This document shows, one piece after another, positions 1 to 5,278 of a stretch of 5,565 bases of DNA. Under the pieces are notes generated by a model, which was not told the DNA's origin, made no database searches, and was given only the letters and a program-made list of their open reading frames with translations. The translations under genes were made by a program, and so were the position numbers. The DNA comes from Gemmatimonadales bacterium. Lineage in GTDB: Bacteria > Gemmatimonadota > Gemmatimonadetes > Gemmatimonadales > GWC2-71-9. The stretch spans positions 1-5,565 of the forward strand of contig JACDDX010000131.1 of assembly GCA_013816685.1 (NCBI GenBank). Direction: 5' to 3'. The first letter of the stretch is position 1. Each line of letters begins with the position of its first letter.

Positions 1-55
1 CAGTGTCAAGAAGCCGTGGACCTGGATGTGGGCCGTGCGGCGGAGGCTGAAGTAG

Positions 56-261
56 TCACGTGAGCTTGAGGCCTTCTCGAAGCGGAATCGTGGGCAGCCA
101 TCCCAGGTGTTCGAACGCGCGTTGGATGTCCGGCTGCCGGTGGGTCGGGTCATCGGGTCGGGCGGGCGCGCAGTCGATCGGCGCTTTCTCGGCGACCCGC
201 TTGACCCCTCGCAGAGGTGGGATCCGATGAATCCCGCGCCTCCCGTGACCAGGACCTTCAT
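56..261 (-). pseudogene. Remnant of NAD-dependent epimerase / UDP-glucuronate decarboxylase-like gene with large internal deletion
   Basis: Reading leftwards from an ATG at 261, the first codons give MKVLVTGGAGFIGSHLCE, the classic N-terminal Rossmann NAD-binding motif (GGxGFIGS) of extended short-chain dehydrogenases such as UDP-glucuronate decarboxylase, UDP-glucose 4-epimerase and dTDP-glucose dehydratase. The end of the gene is also present: RPDDPTHRQPDI followed by an LGWLPTIPLREGLKLT tail and a TGA at 58-56. This matches the usual C-terminus (DDPxxRxPDI, LGWxPxxxLxEGL) of the decarboxylase-type enzymes. The two ends are in different reading frames and only about 100 bases apart. A normal protein is about 310-320 residues, so roughly 260 residues are absent, including the catalytic YxxxK region. 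The join lies roughly between 165 and 210. The N-terminal frame stays open to the left edge, but as nonsense. The gene cannot make an active enzyme. The alternative is a misassembly across an intact gene. Confidence 0.72.
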
Positions 262-267
262 AGAGGG

Positions 268-273
268 CACCTT
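268..273 (-). promoter_or_regulatory. Ribosome binding site of the epimerase remnant
   Basis: Read on the - strand, AAGGTG lies 6 bases upstream of the ATG at 261. It is a good Shine-Dalgarno match and supports that ATG as the original start of the now broken epimerase gene. The two resection genes nurA and herA lack such a site. Confidence 0.5.
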
Positions 274-335
274 GTCGAAGCCGGAGCCGGTAGCGGCACT
301 CCGAACATTTGCACGCGTAAAGTTCAGCACGCAGA

Positions 336-355
336 ATGCCTTGCACAGAAGGCAT
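336..355. repeat. Perfect 7-bp inverted repeat with 6-base spacer (operator-like)
   Basis: ATGCCTT (336-342) and AAGGCAT (349-355) are exact reverse complements separated by GCACAG. Neither side is followed by a T-run, so it does not look like an intrinsic terminator. It sits about 75-95 bases upstream of the start of the epimerase remnant, in noncoding sequence. The two-fold symmetry with centres about one helical turn apart is typical of a dimeric regulator site. Which protein would bind is unknown. Confidence 0.4.
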
Positions 356-486
356 CGTCGGTGACAAAGCTCACGTATGTAGATGTTGCTCGGTGATTCA
401 GGCCATTCGAGCTCCCTGTGTAGGTAATTTTGCCGATTCAGAGCATTTCATGCCGACGGCCAGCCACGGGGATAACAAGAGGTTGT

Positions 487-774
487 TCAGCGAGGCAGAA
501 GTTCCCGAAGCCGTGCACCCGCGGCGGCCCGGCTGTGCACCCCCAGCTTCCGCAGAACGTGCTGCGTGTGGTGGCGTGCGGTGTGGGAGCTGATGCCCAG
601 CCGGGCCGCCATTTCGGAGTTGGGCAACCCCTCGGCGAGCAGCCGGGCTACCTGGAACTCGCGCGCGGTCAGACCCGCGAACGTGTCCTCCGTCCGAAGG
701 CTCAATGGGAACGCGGCGCTGCCCCTCGAGTTGGAGTCCATGCCATCGCGGAGCCCCTCCCGGAGTGCCTGCAT
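487..774 (-). CDS. LuxR-family helix-turn-helix DNA-binding protein (start uncertain)
   Basis: From the first in-frame ATG (774) to the TGA at 489-487 this encodes 95 residues. Residues about 35-89 form a LuxR/FixJ-type four-helix DNA-binding domain. LTAREFQVARLLAEGL matches the conserved first helix (LTxREx.V..L.AEG), NSEMAARLGIS the scaffold helix, and SSHTARHHTQHVLRKLGVHSR the recognition helix and its end. The glutamate-rich REREV form of the first motif is REFQV here. No receiver, PAS or ligand-binding domain precedes it, so it cannot be called a two-component response regulator. Before the domain there is a hydrophilic linker and, upstream of 774, a helical coding-like extension (described separately), so 95 residues is probably a minimum. 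It is transcribed away from the nurA-herA-sbcDC block across a shared region and could regulate it or itself. That role is inferred from position only. Confidence 0.75.
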   Translation of the reverse strand: MQALREGLRDGMDSNSRGSAAFPLSLRTEDTFAGLTAREFQVARLLAEGLPNSEMAARLGISSHTARHHTQHVLRKLGVHSRAAAGARLRELLPR

Positions 775-965
775 CTGCGCGATCGAGCCCCGCAGCTTCC
801 CCAGAAGGTTTTGCCCATTTTCACGCAGCGTCGCAATGTTCGTCAGGACCGACGCGAGCTGGTCGTGTGTGATTGCCGGCTCGGCTGCGCGGCGTGGCGG
901 AGTCGGGAACAGGTCCCGATCCCCGTCCTGACTGGGAGCTTCCAGGTCGATCGTGATTCATCCAT
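775..965 (-). other. Coding-like upstream extension of the LuxR-type gene lacking an in-frame start codon
   Basis: The frame of the LuxR-type protein stays open for 61 more codons up to 957, directly preceded by a TGA at 960-958. The sequence looks coding: G/C-rich third positions, and a helix-forming stretch such as THDQLASVLTNIATLRENG running into the MQALREGLRDGM start of the 95-residue form, suggestive of an amphipathic or short coiled-coil helix. No ATG, GTG or TTG occurs in these 61 codons. ATGs at 965-963 (MDESRS...) and 961-959 lie in the two other frames. A single missing base near 949-960 would join MDES to the extension. The possibilities are a sequencing or assembly indel, a real inactivating frameshift, or a rare start codon such as AUC, AUU or CUG. 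The short form starting at 774 is the conservative reading. Confidence 0.5.
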
Positions 966-1130
966 CGTAGTCACCGCATGGCCCGGGAATGAGTACGTCA
1001 CCTTCGCACCCGGGCTGTGCGGAGATTCGCCCGGGCCGAGCAGAAACGCCGATTTCCCAGTCTAACACGATTTTCGCGTCGTGATGTGATCCCGCCGCAA
1101 ATCTTGGCGCGGCGTCGCTTAATTTCTTCC
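966..1130. promoter_or_regulatory. Divergent intergenic region between LuxR-type gene and nurA
   Basis: About 165 noncoding bases separate two genes that point away from each other, so promoters for both should lie here. On the + strand, TAATTT at 1120-1125 fits the TANNNT -10 pattern just before the nurA ATG. On the - strand, TAGACT (1064-1059) fits the same loose pattern. No convincing -35 element accompanies either. Three CCCGGG palindromes cluster at 982-987, 1009-1014 and 1030-1035. Their biological meaning is unclear in such GC-rich DNA. An open frame from a GTG at 1017 runs into nurA, but its Arg-rich residues match nothing in the family, so I treat the stretch as noncoding. Confidence 0.45.
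1120..1125 (+). promoter_or_regulatory. Putative -10 element giving a leaderless or very short-leader nurA transcript
   Basis: TAATTT, in an AT-rich island within GC-rich DNA, ends 5 bases before the ATG at 1131. There is no Shine-Dalgarno sequence upstream of that ATG. A -10 box this close would start transcription at or next to the ATG, the arrangement seen in leaderless genes. No good -35 is visible at the usual distance. Confidence 0.35.
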
Positions 1131-2051
1131 ATGCTTCCCGATCAGATCCGCCGGGCGCTGACCCTGCACGGATTGACTCCGGCCACCTGGATCCCCGACG
1201 CGAGCGGCGGCCGGGAAGTGGAAGCCACGATTCGCGTGGCGCGAGTGGTGGAAGGGCCTGCGCTGGGGTGGCACCCGGTGGGGCTCGCCACATCCTGGAC
1301 CGAGCCACTCGCGTTCCTCGACGGTGTGCAGCGCTCGGAGATCGTCCCGTATGCCGGGGCAGCGCCGATCGTGGTGGCCCGCATTGCGGCGGCGGTGCGC
1401 GAGCGACGCGATCGCACGCTGTCGACCGTGCTGGAGACGTCGCGTACCCTGGTCATCGCGCGTCCGTCGGCGCTCGCACGGGCTGGTGAGGCGCTTGCCG
1501 GGCTCGACACGCTCGCCTTGCCGGAAGACCACCCGCCCCACCCGGTGCGCGATCTCGTCGACGCCCGGCGCGCGCTCGACCGTGCCCGGGGTGCACTGGA
1601 GATTGGCCTGGGCGAGCGTTACCGGGAGACCGGCGACGGGTGGCTGATCGTGGATGGGTCACTCGCCGAGAGCCCTCGCTGGGCGGCCGATCCCCGGATG
1701 ATCGGCATCGCCAAGAGCCACGCGACGCTGCCCTTTGAGGGAGACGATCTGGAGCGCTATCTCCGGCTGCCGCACGGCCAGCGATCCTCGCTCTTCGAGC
1801 CGCAGACCCGAAGCCTGGCGCCGGTACGGAGCTGGGCCCTGCGCCTCTGGCCCTGGGAAGGCCGCGACCTTCTATATGGCCTGGTGCGCATCGAGGTCGC
1901 GCCGGTCAACGGGTCACCGGACGCCGCCGACCGTCTCTCCCGGTTTCTCCTCGCCGAGCGCGCCCCCGTGAGCGCGCCCGACCTGTGCTGGGACCGCCTG
2001 CTCTATGGGATCAGCGCCGTCGAGCAGTACCTCCGGGCCCGTCTCGTCTGA
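1131..2051 (+). CDS. nurA: NurA-family 5'-3' nuclease domain protein
   Basis: A 306-residue protein, within the usual 300-400 range for NurA, an Mn2+-dependent single-strand endo- and 5'-3' exonuclease with an RNase H-like core. NurA works with the HerA motor to resect DNA ends in archaea and in Deinococcus-Thermus. Visible motifs in order: FLDGVQRSE (Asp64, first metal-binding aspartate), LEIGL (Glu157), LIVDGSL (Asp175), IGIAKS (Lys195), then W/R-rich strands and a C-terminal YGISAVEQYL (Tyr292). The histidine that often lies near the end of NurA is not obvious there. The ATG at 1131 is preferred over GTGs at 1017 and 1086 because similarity begins there and an AT-rich -10-like box lies just upstream. 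The upstream residues are Arg-rich and unlike the family. It is first in the co-oriented block, 26 bases before herA, which supports the call. Alternative: another RNase H-fold nuclease partner of HerA. Confidence 0.83.
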   Translation: MLPDQIRRALTLHGLTPATWIPDASGGREVEATIRVARVVEGPALGWHPVGLATSWTEPLAFLDGVQRSEIVPYAGAAPIVVARIAAAVRERRDRTLSTVLETSRTLVIARPSALARAGEALAGLDTLALPEDHPPHPVRDLVDARRALDRARGALEIGLGERYRETGDGWLIVDGSLAESPRWAADPRMIGIAKSHATLPFEGDDLERYLRLPHGQRSSLFEPQTRSLAPVRSWALRLWPWEGRDLLYGLVRIEVAPVNGSPDAADRLSRFLLAERAPVSAPDLCWDRLLYGISAVEQYLRARLV

Positions 2052-2065
2052 TCGCCGGCCGACCT

Positions 2066-2071
2066 TATCTT
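2066..2071 (+). promoter_or_regulatory. Putative -10 element immediately upstream of herA
   Basis: TATCTT lies in the 26-base gap between nurA and herA and ends 6 bases before the herA ATG at 2078. The arrangement CTTATCTTCC...ATG resembles the CTTAATTTCTTCCATG before nurA. No Shine-Dalgarno sequence is present. It may be an internal promoter making a leaderless herA message. A chance match is possible. Confidence 0.3.
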
Positions 2072-2077
2072 CCGCCC

Positions 2078-4015
2078 ATGATCGCGCTTCGCCCCATTGG
2101 CCGAGTCGTCGCCACCGAGCTCAAACCGTCCACACCGCACCAGTTCTACTTCTGGACGGCGCGCGACACGCCGGTGGGCATCGGCGCCATCGTGCGGGTC
2201 GAAGAGGCGGGCCGGGTGGTCTTCGGCGTTGTGACCGACGCCGTGGCCTATTCCGACATGATGACGCCGATGCACGCCGTGCTCGGAGCTGATGGTGATC
2301 CTGGGGCCATGGATGACCCCACGCGCCGAGCCGAGATCCGGCTTTTCTCGGCGTCGGTGCTGCGGCAGATGCCCGAGGAGCCCTTGCAGCCGGTGCCGAT
2401 CGGACCGGTCCGGCTTGCGTCCGACGACGACGTCCGGCTGGCGCTGCGCATGGACGCATACACCGGCCGCGATCGCGCAACCGGCATTCCGGTAGGCGTG
2501 TATGCGGCCGGTGGTCTTGAATCGCCGGTGTATCTCGATTGCGATTTTCTGCTCGGCCCCGAAGCGGCCCACCTGAACATCACCGGCGTCTCCGGCCTCG
2601 CGACCAAGACCAGCGCGGTGGAGTTCCTGCTCACCAGCATCTTCCAGACGTTTCCGGTGCATAAGGGCTCCGTGGCCGCCGTGTGTTTCAACGTGAAGGG
2701 CCCCGATCTCTGTTTTCTCGACCAGCCGGCGGTGCTCTCCGACGAGGAGCGTCGGCTCTACGCACGCCTCGGCCTGACGCCGACTCCCTTCACCGACGTG
2801 CACTACTACGCGCCATTCAAGAGTGACGGCGTGAATCTCAATACCCTCCGGAGTCACGAGGCGCTGGCGGCGAACACGAGGCCGCTCGTCTGGGGGCTGC
2901 GCGAGGTGCTCGACTATGCCGAAGTGCTGCTCAACCGTGACGACGTCGACGCCAAGGCCGACGCCTTCATCGACTTTCTCGGTGAGCGCGTCGTCGGCCG
3001 CGACTACCGCGACGACACCCTGCGCACCAAGCCGTTCAACGTGCAGACCTTTGCCGATCTGGAGGAGTTTTTCCGGGCCATCTTCGACTTTGTCGAAGCG
3101 ATGGGGAAGGGTGGTGAGGTCTGGCGCACCCATCACGTGGCCACCATCCGGAAGGTTCGGAACCGGCTCAGCAACATCAGCACGCGCTCCAAGGGGCTGG
3201 TGACCGACGACGGTACCGCCAGCGACCTGCCCTGGGGCGGCTTCGCGGATCGGAACGTGTACGTCGTGGATGTCGCCGGACTGGATCCGCTGGCGCAGGA
3301 TCTCGTCTTCGCCCGTGCCGTCTCCCGGCTGCGCGAACACCTCGAGCGCCGCGATCTGGGCGTGGACCACGTCGTCGTCTTCGTGGACGAGCTCAACAAA
3401 TATGCGTCCGCCGACGGCTCCGATACGTACGTGCGGAAGATGCTGCTCGATCTCTCGGAGCGGGGACGCTATCTCGGCCTCGTCCTCTTCTCGGCCCAGC
3501 AGTTCCGCTCCCAGGTCCATCGCCGGGTGGTCGGGAACGCCGGCACCGCCATCTACGGACGGATGGACATGGATGAGCTCGCCACCCCCGGATACGCGAC
3601 CCTCTCGCCGGCGACGAAGATCAAGCTCGCCACGCTGCCCAAAGGCGAGCTGATGATCCGCCATCCCCACTTTACCCAGCCGATTTTCGTCAAGTTTCCC
3701 CGCCCGCCGGTGATGACCAGCCGGGAGGGCCTCGACCGCTTTCCTCCGGCGACCGGCCTGTCCTTTCCCGACGCGGTCGCCAGGCAGCTTCGCACCTTCG
3801 ATCGTCACATTTCGACTGACGGAGTGCACGCGCTGGTCGAGGGCCGTGCTGAGCCCGATGTGCTGCGTGCGCTCGCCGCCACTCGCCGGGAGCGACCGGC
3901 CGATCCATTCGCCTTCTTCAGCGCCTGCCTGGGACGACGGGTCACGCCCGAAGCGCTCACCACCCGACGCCCGGTCCCGTCCATACGTCACGCCGATGGA
4001 GATTACGGTTCCTGA
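2078..4015 (+). CDS. herA: HerA-like hexameric DNA-translocating ATPase with atypical P-loop
   Basis: A 645-residue protein of the HerA/FtsK (DUF87-type) ATPase group, a ring motor that moves duplex DNA and drives NurA. The N-terminal ~60 residues (IGRVVATEL, then IGAIVRVEE and VFGVVTDAV) look like the HAS barrel that seats the nuclease partner. The P-loop region is NITGVSGLATKTS (Gly170, Lys177, Thr178). It keeps the Lys-Thr but is one residue longer than GxxxxGK[ST] and has Thr176 instead of Gly before the lysine. The next strand reads FNVKGPDL (Asn205, Lys207, Asp210). Walker B is clear: VVVFVDELN (Asp437, Glu438). LFSAQQF (Gln474-475) fits the sensor strand, and GNAGTAIYGRMDMDEL (487-502) the motif after it. 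About 260 residues lie between Lys177 and Asp437. A start 31 codons upstream exists but would overlap nurA and adds nonconserved residues, so the ATG at 2078 is chosen. The last ~65 residues match nothing I recognise. Confidence 0.85.
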   Translation: MIALRPIGRVVATELKPSTPHQFYFWTARDTPVGIGAIVRVEEAGRVVFGVVTDAVAYSDMMTPMHAVLGADGDPGAMDDPTRRAEIRLFSASVLRQMPEEPLQPVPIGPVRLASDDDVRLALRMDAYTGRDRATGIPVGVYAAGGLESPVYLDCDFLLGPEAAHLNITGVSGLATKTSAVEFLLTSIFQTFPVHKGSVAAVCFNVKGPDLCFLDQPAVLSDEERRLYARLGLTPTPFTDVHYYAPFKSDGVNLNTLRSHEALAANTRPLVWGLREVLDYAEVLLNRDDVDAKADAFIDFLGERVVGRDYRDDTLRTKPFNVQTFADLEEFFRAIFDFVEAMGKGGEVWRTHHVATIRKVRNRLSNISTRSKGLVTDDGTASDLPWGGFADRNVYVVDVAGLDPLAQDLVFARAVSRLREHLERRDLGVDHVVVFVDELNKYASADGSDTYVRKMLLDLSERGRYLGLVLFSAQQFRSQVHRRVVGNAGTAIYGRMDMDELATPGYATLSPATKIKLATLPKGELMIRHPHFTQPIFVKFPRPPVMTSREGLDRFPPATGLSFPDAVARQLRTFDRHISTDGVHALVEGRAEPDVLRALAATRRERPADPFAFFSACLGRRVTPEALTTRRPVPSIRHADGDYGS

Positions 4016-4099
4016 CCCAAGGCGCCGAGGCCGGCTGAGGCGCGGACGGCGGAACCCGCCAGCCTTGCTTAATCAACTGGCTACGAGACATTTCAGGGT
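4016..4099 (+). other. 84-base gap between herA and sbcD with small hairpins
   Basis: This gap is the only sizeable break in the block. It holds a compact hairpin, GGCGG-AAC-CCGCC at 4048-4060, and a partly overlapping GCCAG (4058-4062) / CTGGC (4077-4081) pair with a 14-base loop. Neither is followed by a T-run, so an intrinsic terminator is not supported. The two stems share bases and could not form together. The AT-richer TTGCTTAATCAA at 4065-4076 might be part of a promoter for sbcDC, but I see no clear -10. The DNA suggests that sbcDC may be expressed partly separately from nurA-herA. Confidence 0.35.
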
Positions 4100-5278
4100 G
4101 TGAGACTCGCCCACATTGCTGACCCGCATCTGGGCATCCGCCAGTATCACCGGCAGACCTCAGCGGGTGTCAACCAGCGAGAGGCCGACGTGGCCGCCGC
4201 GTTCCGGACCGCGGTGGACGACGTGATCGGCCAGCGACCCGACGCTGTGCTCATCGCGGGCGATCTCTTCCATTCGGTGCGCCCCACCAACGCCGCGATC
4301 GTATTCGCCTTTCGCCAGTTTCAGCGGCTGCGAGAGGCGCTCCCGGGCGCGCCCGTCGTGCTCATCGCAGGCAACCACGACACACCGCGCTCCACCGAGA
4401 CCGGCTGCATCCTCCGCCTGTTCGAAGAGCTGGGCGTGGATGTCGCCGCTGAGGCGGCGCGTCGTTTCGTATACCCTGCCCTCGATCTCAGCGTACTCGC
4501 AGTCCCGCACCAGGCGCTGGTTGGGGGAGAGCGACCCGCGCTTCGGCCCCAGGGGCCCGAACGCCACCAGGTGATGGTGCTTCACGGTGAAGTCGAAGGA
4601 CTGCTGCCCGCCGACCGCTCGGGGGAGGAATACGGCGGCGCGGTCGTCACCCTACGCGATCTGGGTGGCGAGGGCTGGAGCTATGTCGCCCTCGGTCACT
4701 ATCACGTGCAGCATGAGGTCGCCCCACGAATCTGGTACGCCGGTGCGCTGGAGTATGCGAGCTCCAACCTGTGGGGCGAGCTGGTGGATGAACGGCGCAA
4801 GGGTCAGGCCGGTAAGGCGTGGCTGCTGGCGGATCTCGCGACCGGTCGGATGGAGCGGCGCCCCGTACGCCAGGGGCGGCCGGTCGTCGATCTCGAGCCG
4901 GTGGTGGCGGAGGGTCTGAATGCGGCCGCACTCAACGGCCGGATCGCCGAGCGGATCGGCCGTCTCCCCGGCGGGATCGCCGACAAGATCGTTCGGCTGT
5001 GCGTCCGCGAAGTGCCGCGCCATGTCAGCCGCGAGCTCGATCACGCCGCCATCCGCCGCTACAAGGCCGAGGCGCTGCATTTTCATCTGGACCTGCGCCG
5101 GCCCGAGATCACCCGGGAAACCGGCGTCGGCACGCCGGGGCGTCGCCAGACTCTGCCCGATCTGGTGCGACACTTTCTCGCCCACCGCCCGCTGCCGGCC
5201 GAACTCGACCGCGATGCCTTCGTGCGCCTCGGTACCGACCTGATCGATGCCGTCGAGCGCGACCCGGCCGGCGGCTGA
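4100..5278 (+). CDS. sbcD: SbcD/Mre11-family DNA double-strand break repair nuclease
   Basis: A 392-residue calcineurin-like metallophosphoesterase, normal length for SbcD/Mre11, the Mn2+-dependent 3'-5' exonuclease and endonuclease that with SbcC/Rad50 opens hairpins and trims blocked DNA ends. All phosphoesterase motifs are visible: HIADPHLG (Asp8, His10), LIAGDLFHS (Asp55), IAGNHD (Asn92, catalytic His93), LHGEVEG (His162) and LGHYHVQ (His200, His202), followed by WYAGALEYAS, the counterpart of the usual YPGS segment. Residues about 265-355 correspond to the capping domain that guides DNA. The C-terminal part (LPDLVRHFLAHRPLPAELD) resembles the segment that contacts the Rad50 coiled coil. 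The start is the GTG at 4100: it is the only start after an in-frame TAA at 4070-4072 and places the first motif at the expected position. No strong Shine-Dalgarno is seen. The stop shares one base with the next start, so the two subunits are likely translationally coupled. Confidence 0.95.
   Translation: MRLAHIADPHLGIRQYHRQTSAGVNQREADVAAAFRTAVDDVIGQRPDAVLIAGDLFHSVRPTNAAIVFAFRQFQRLREALPGAPVVLIAGNHDTPRSTETGCILRLFEELGVDVAAEAARRFVYPALDLSVLAVPHQALVGGERPALRPQGPERHQVMVLHGEVEGLLPADRSGEEYGGAVVTLRDLGGEGWSYVALGHYHVQHEVAPRIWYAGALEYASSNLWGELVDERRKGQAGKAWLLADLATGRMERRPVRQGRPVVDLEPVVAEGLNAAALNGRIAERIGRLPGGIADKIVRLCVREVPRHVSRELDHAAIRRYKAEALHFHLDLRRPEITRETGVGTPGRRQTLPDLVRHFLAHRPLPAELDRDAFVRLGTDLIDAVERDPAGG

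Larger units (their letters stand above)
262..486. other. Intergenic region between LuxR-type gene and epimerase remnant
   Basis: No credible gene is seen on either strand in these 225 bases. The short open frames have no recognisable motifs. The part around 366-470 is less GC-rich than the rest of the window, as promoter regions often are. It contains the inverted repeat at 336-355 and an imperfect direct repeat: GATTCAGGCCATT (395-407) and GATTCAGAGCATT (435-447), 11 of 13 bases alike and 40 bases apart. I could not pick out a convincing -35/-10 pair for the leftward epimerase remnant. No hairpin followed by a T-run ends the LuxR-type gene. Confidence 0.45.

Noticed and set aside
471..490. 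AACAA-GAGG-TTGTT stem at the end of the LuxR-type gene as a terminator
   Set aside because: Only five mostly A-T pairs, overlapping the stop region, with no T-run on the - strand.
107..593. Two 85-codon + strand frames at the left end
   Set aside because: They are antisense to the epimerase remnant or lie in intergenic DNA, with no motif and no ribosome binding site.
430..1065. 211-codon open frame on the + strand
   Set aside because: It is antisense to the LuxR-type gene and its extension, and the translation has no recognisable domain, whereas the opposite strand has a clear helix-turn-helix.
1119..1541. - strand frames opposite nurA (about 120-140 codons)
   Set aside because: Arg/Ser/Ala-rich shadow translations without motifs. 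nurA on the + strand explains the region.
1985..2077. 31-codon upstream extension of herA
   Set aside because: It would overlap the nurA end by 67 bases and adds proline/arginine-rich residues without similarity. The HAS barrel begins right after the ATG at 2078.
2003..3991. 662-codon open frame on the - strand, antisense to herA
   Set aside because: It exactly shadows herA, shows low-complexity His/Arg/Gly-rich composition and no motif. Such long antisense frames are expected opposite GC-rich genes.
4048..4060. GGCGG-AAC-CCGCC hairpin as an intrinsic terminator after herA
   Set aside because: The stem is only 5 bp and is followed by AGCCTTGCTT rather than a run of T.
4160..5185. Several - strand and + strand frames overlapping sbcD
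   Set aside because: All are alternative-frame shadows of sbcD, which carries every phosphoesterase motif in order.
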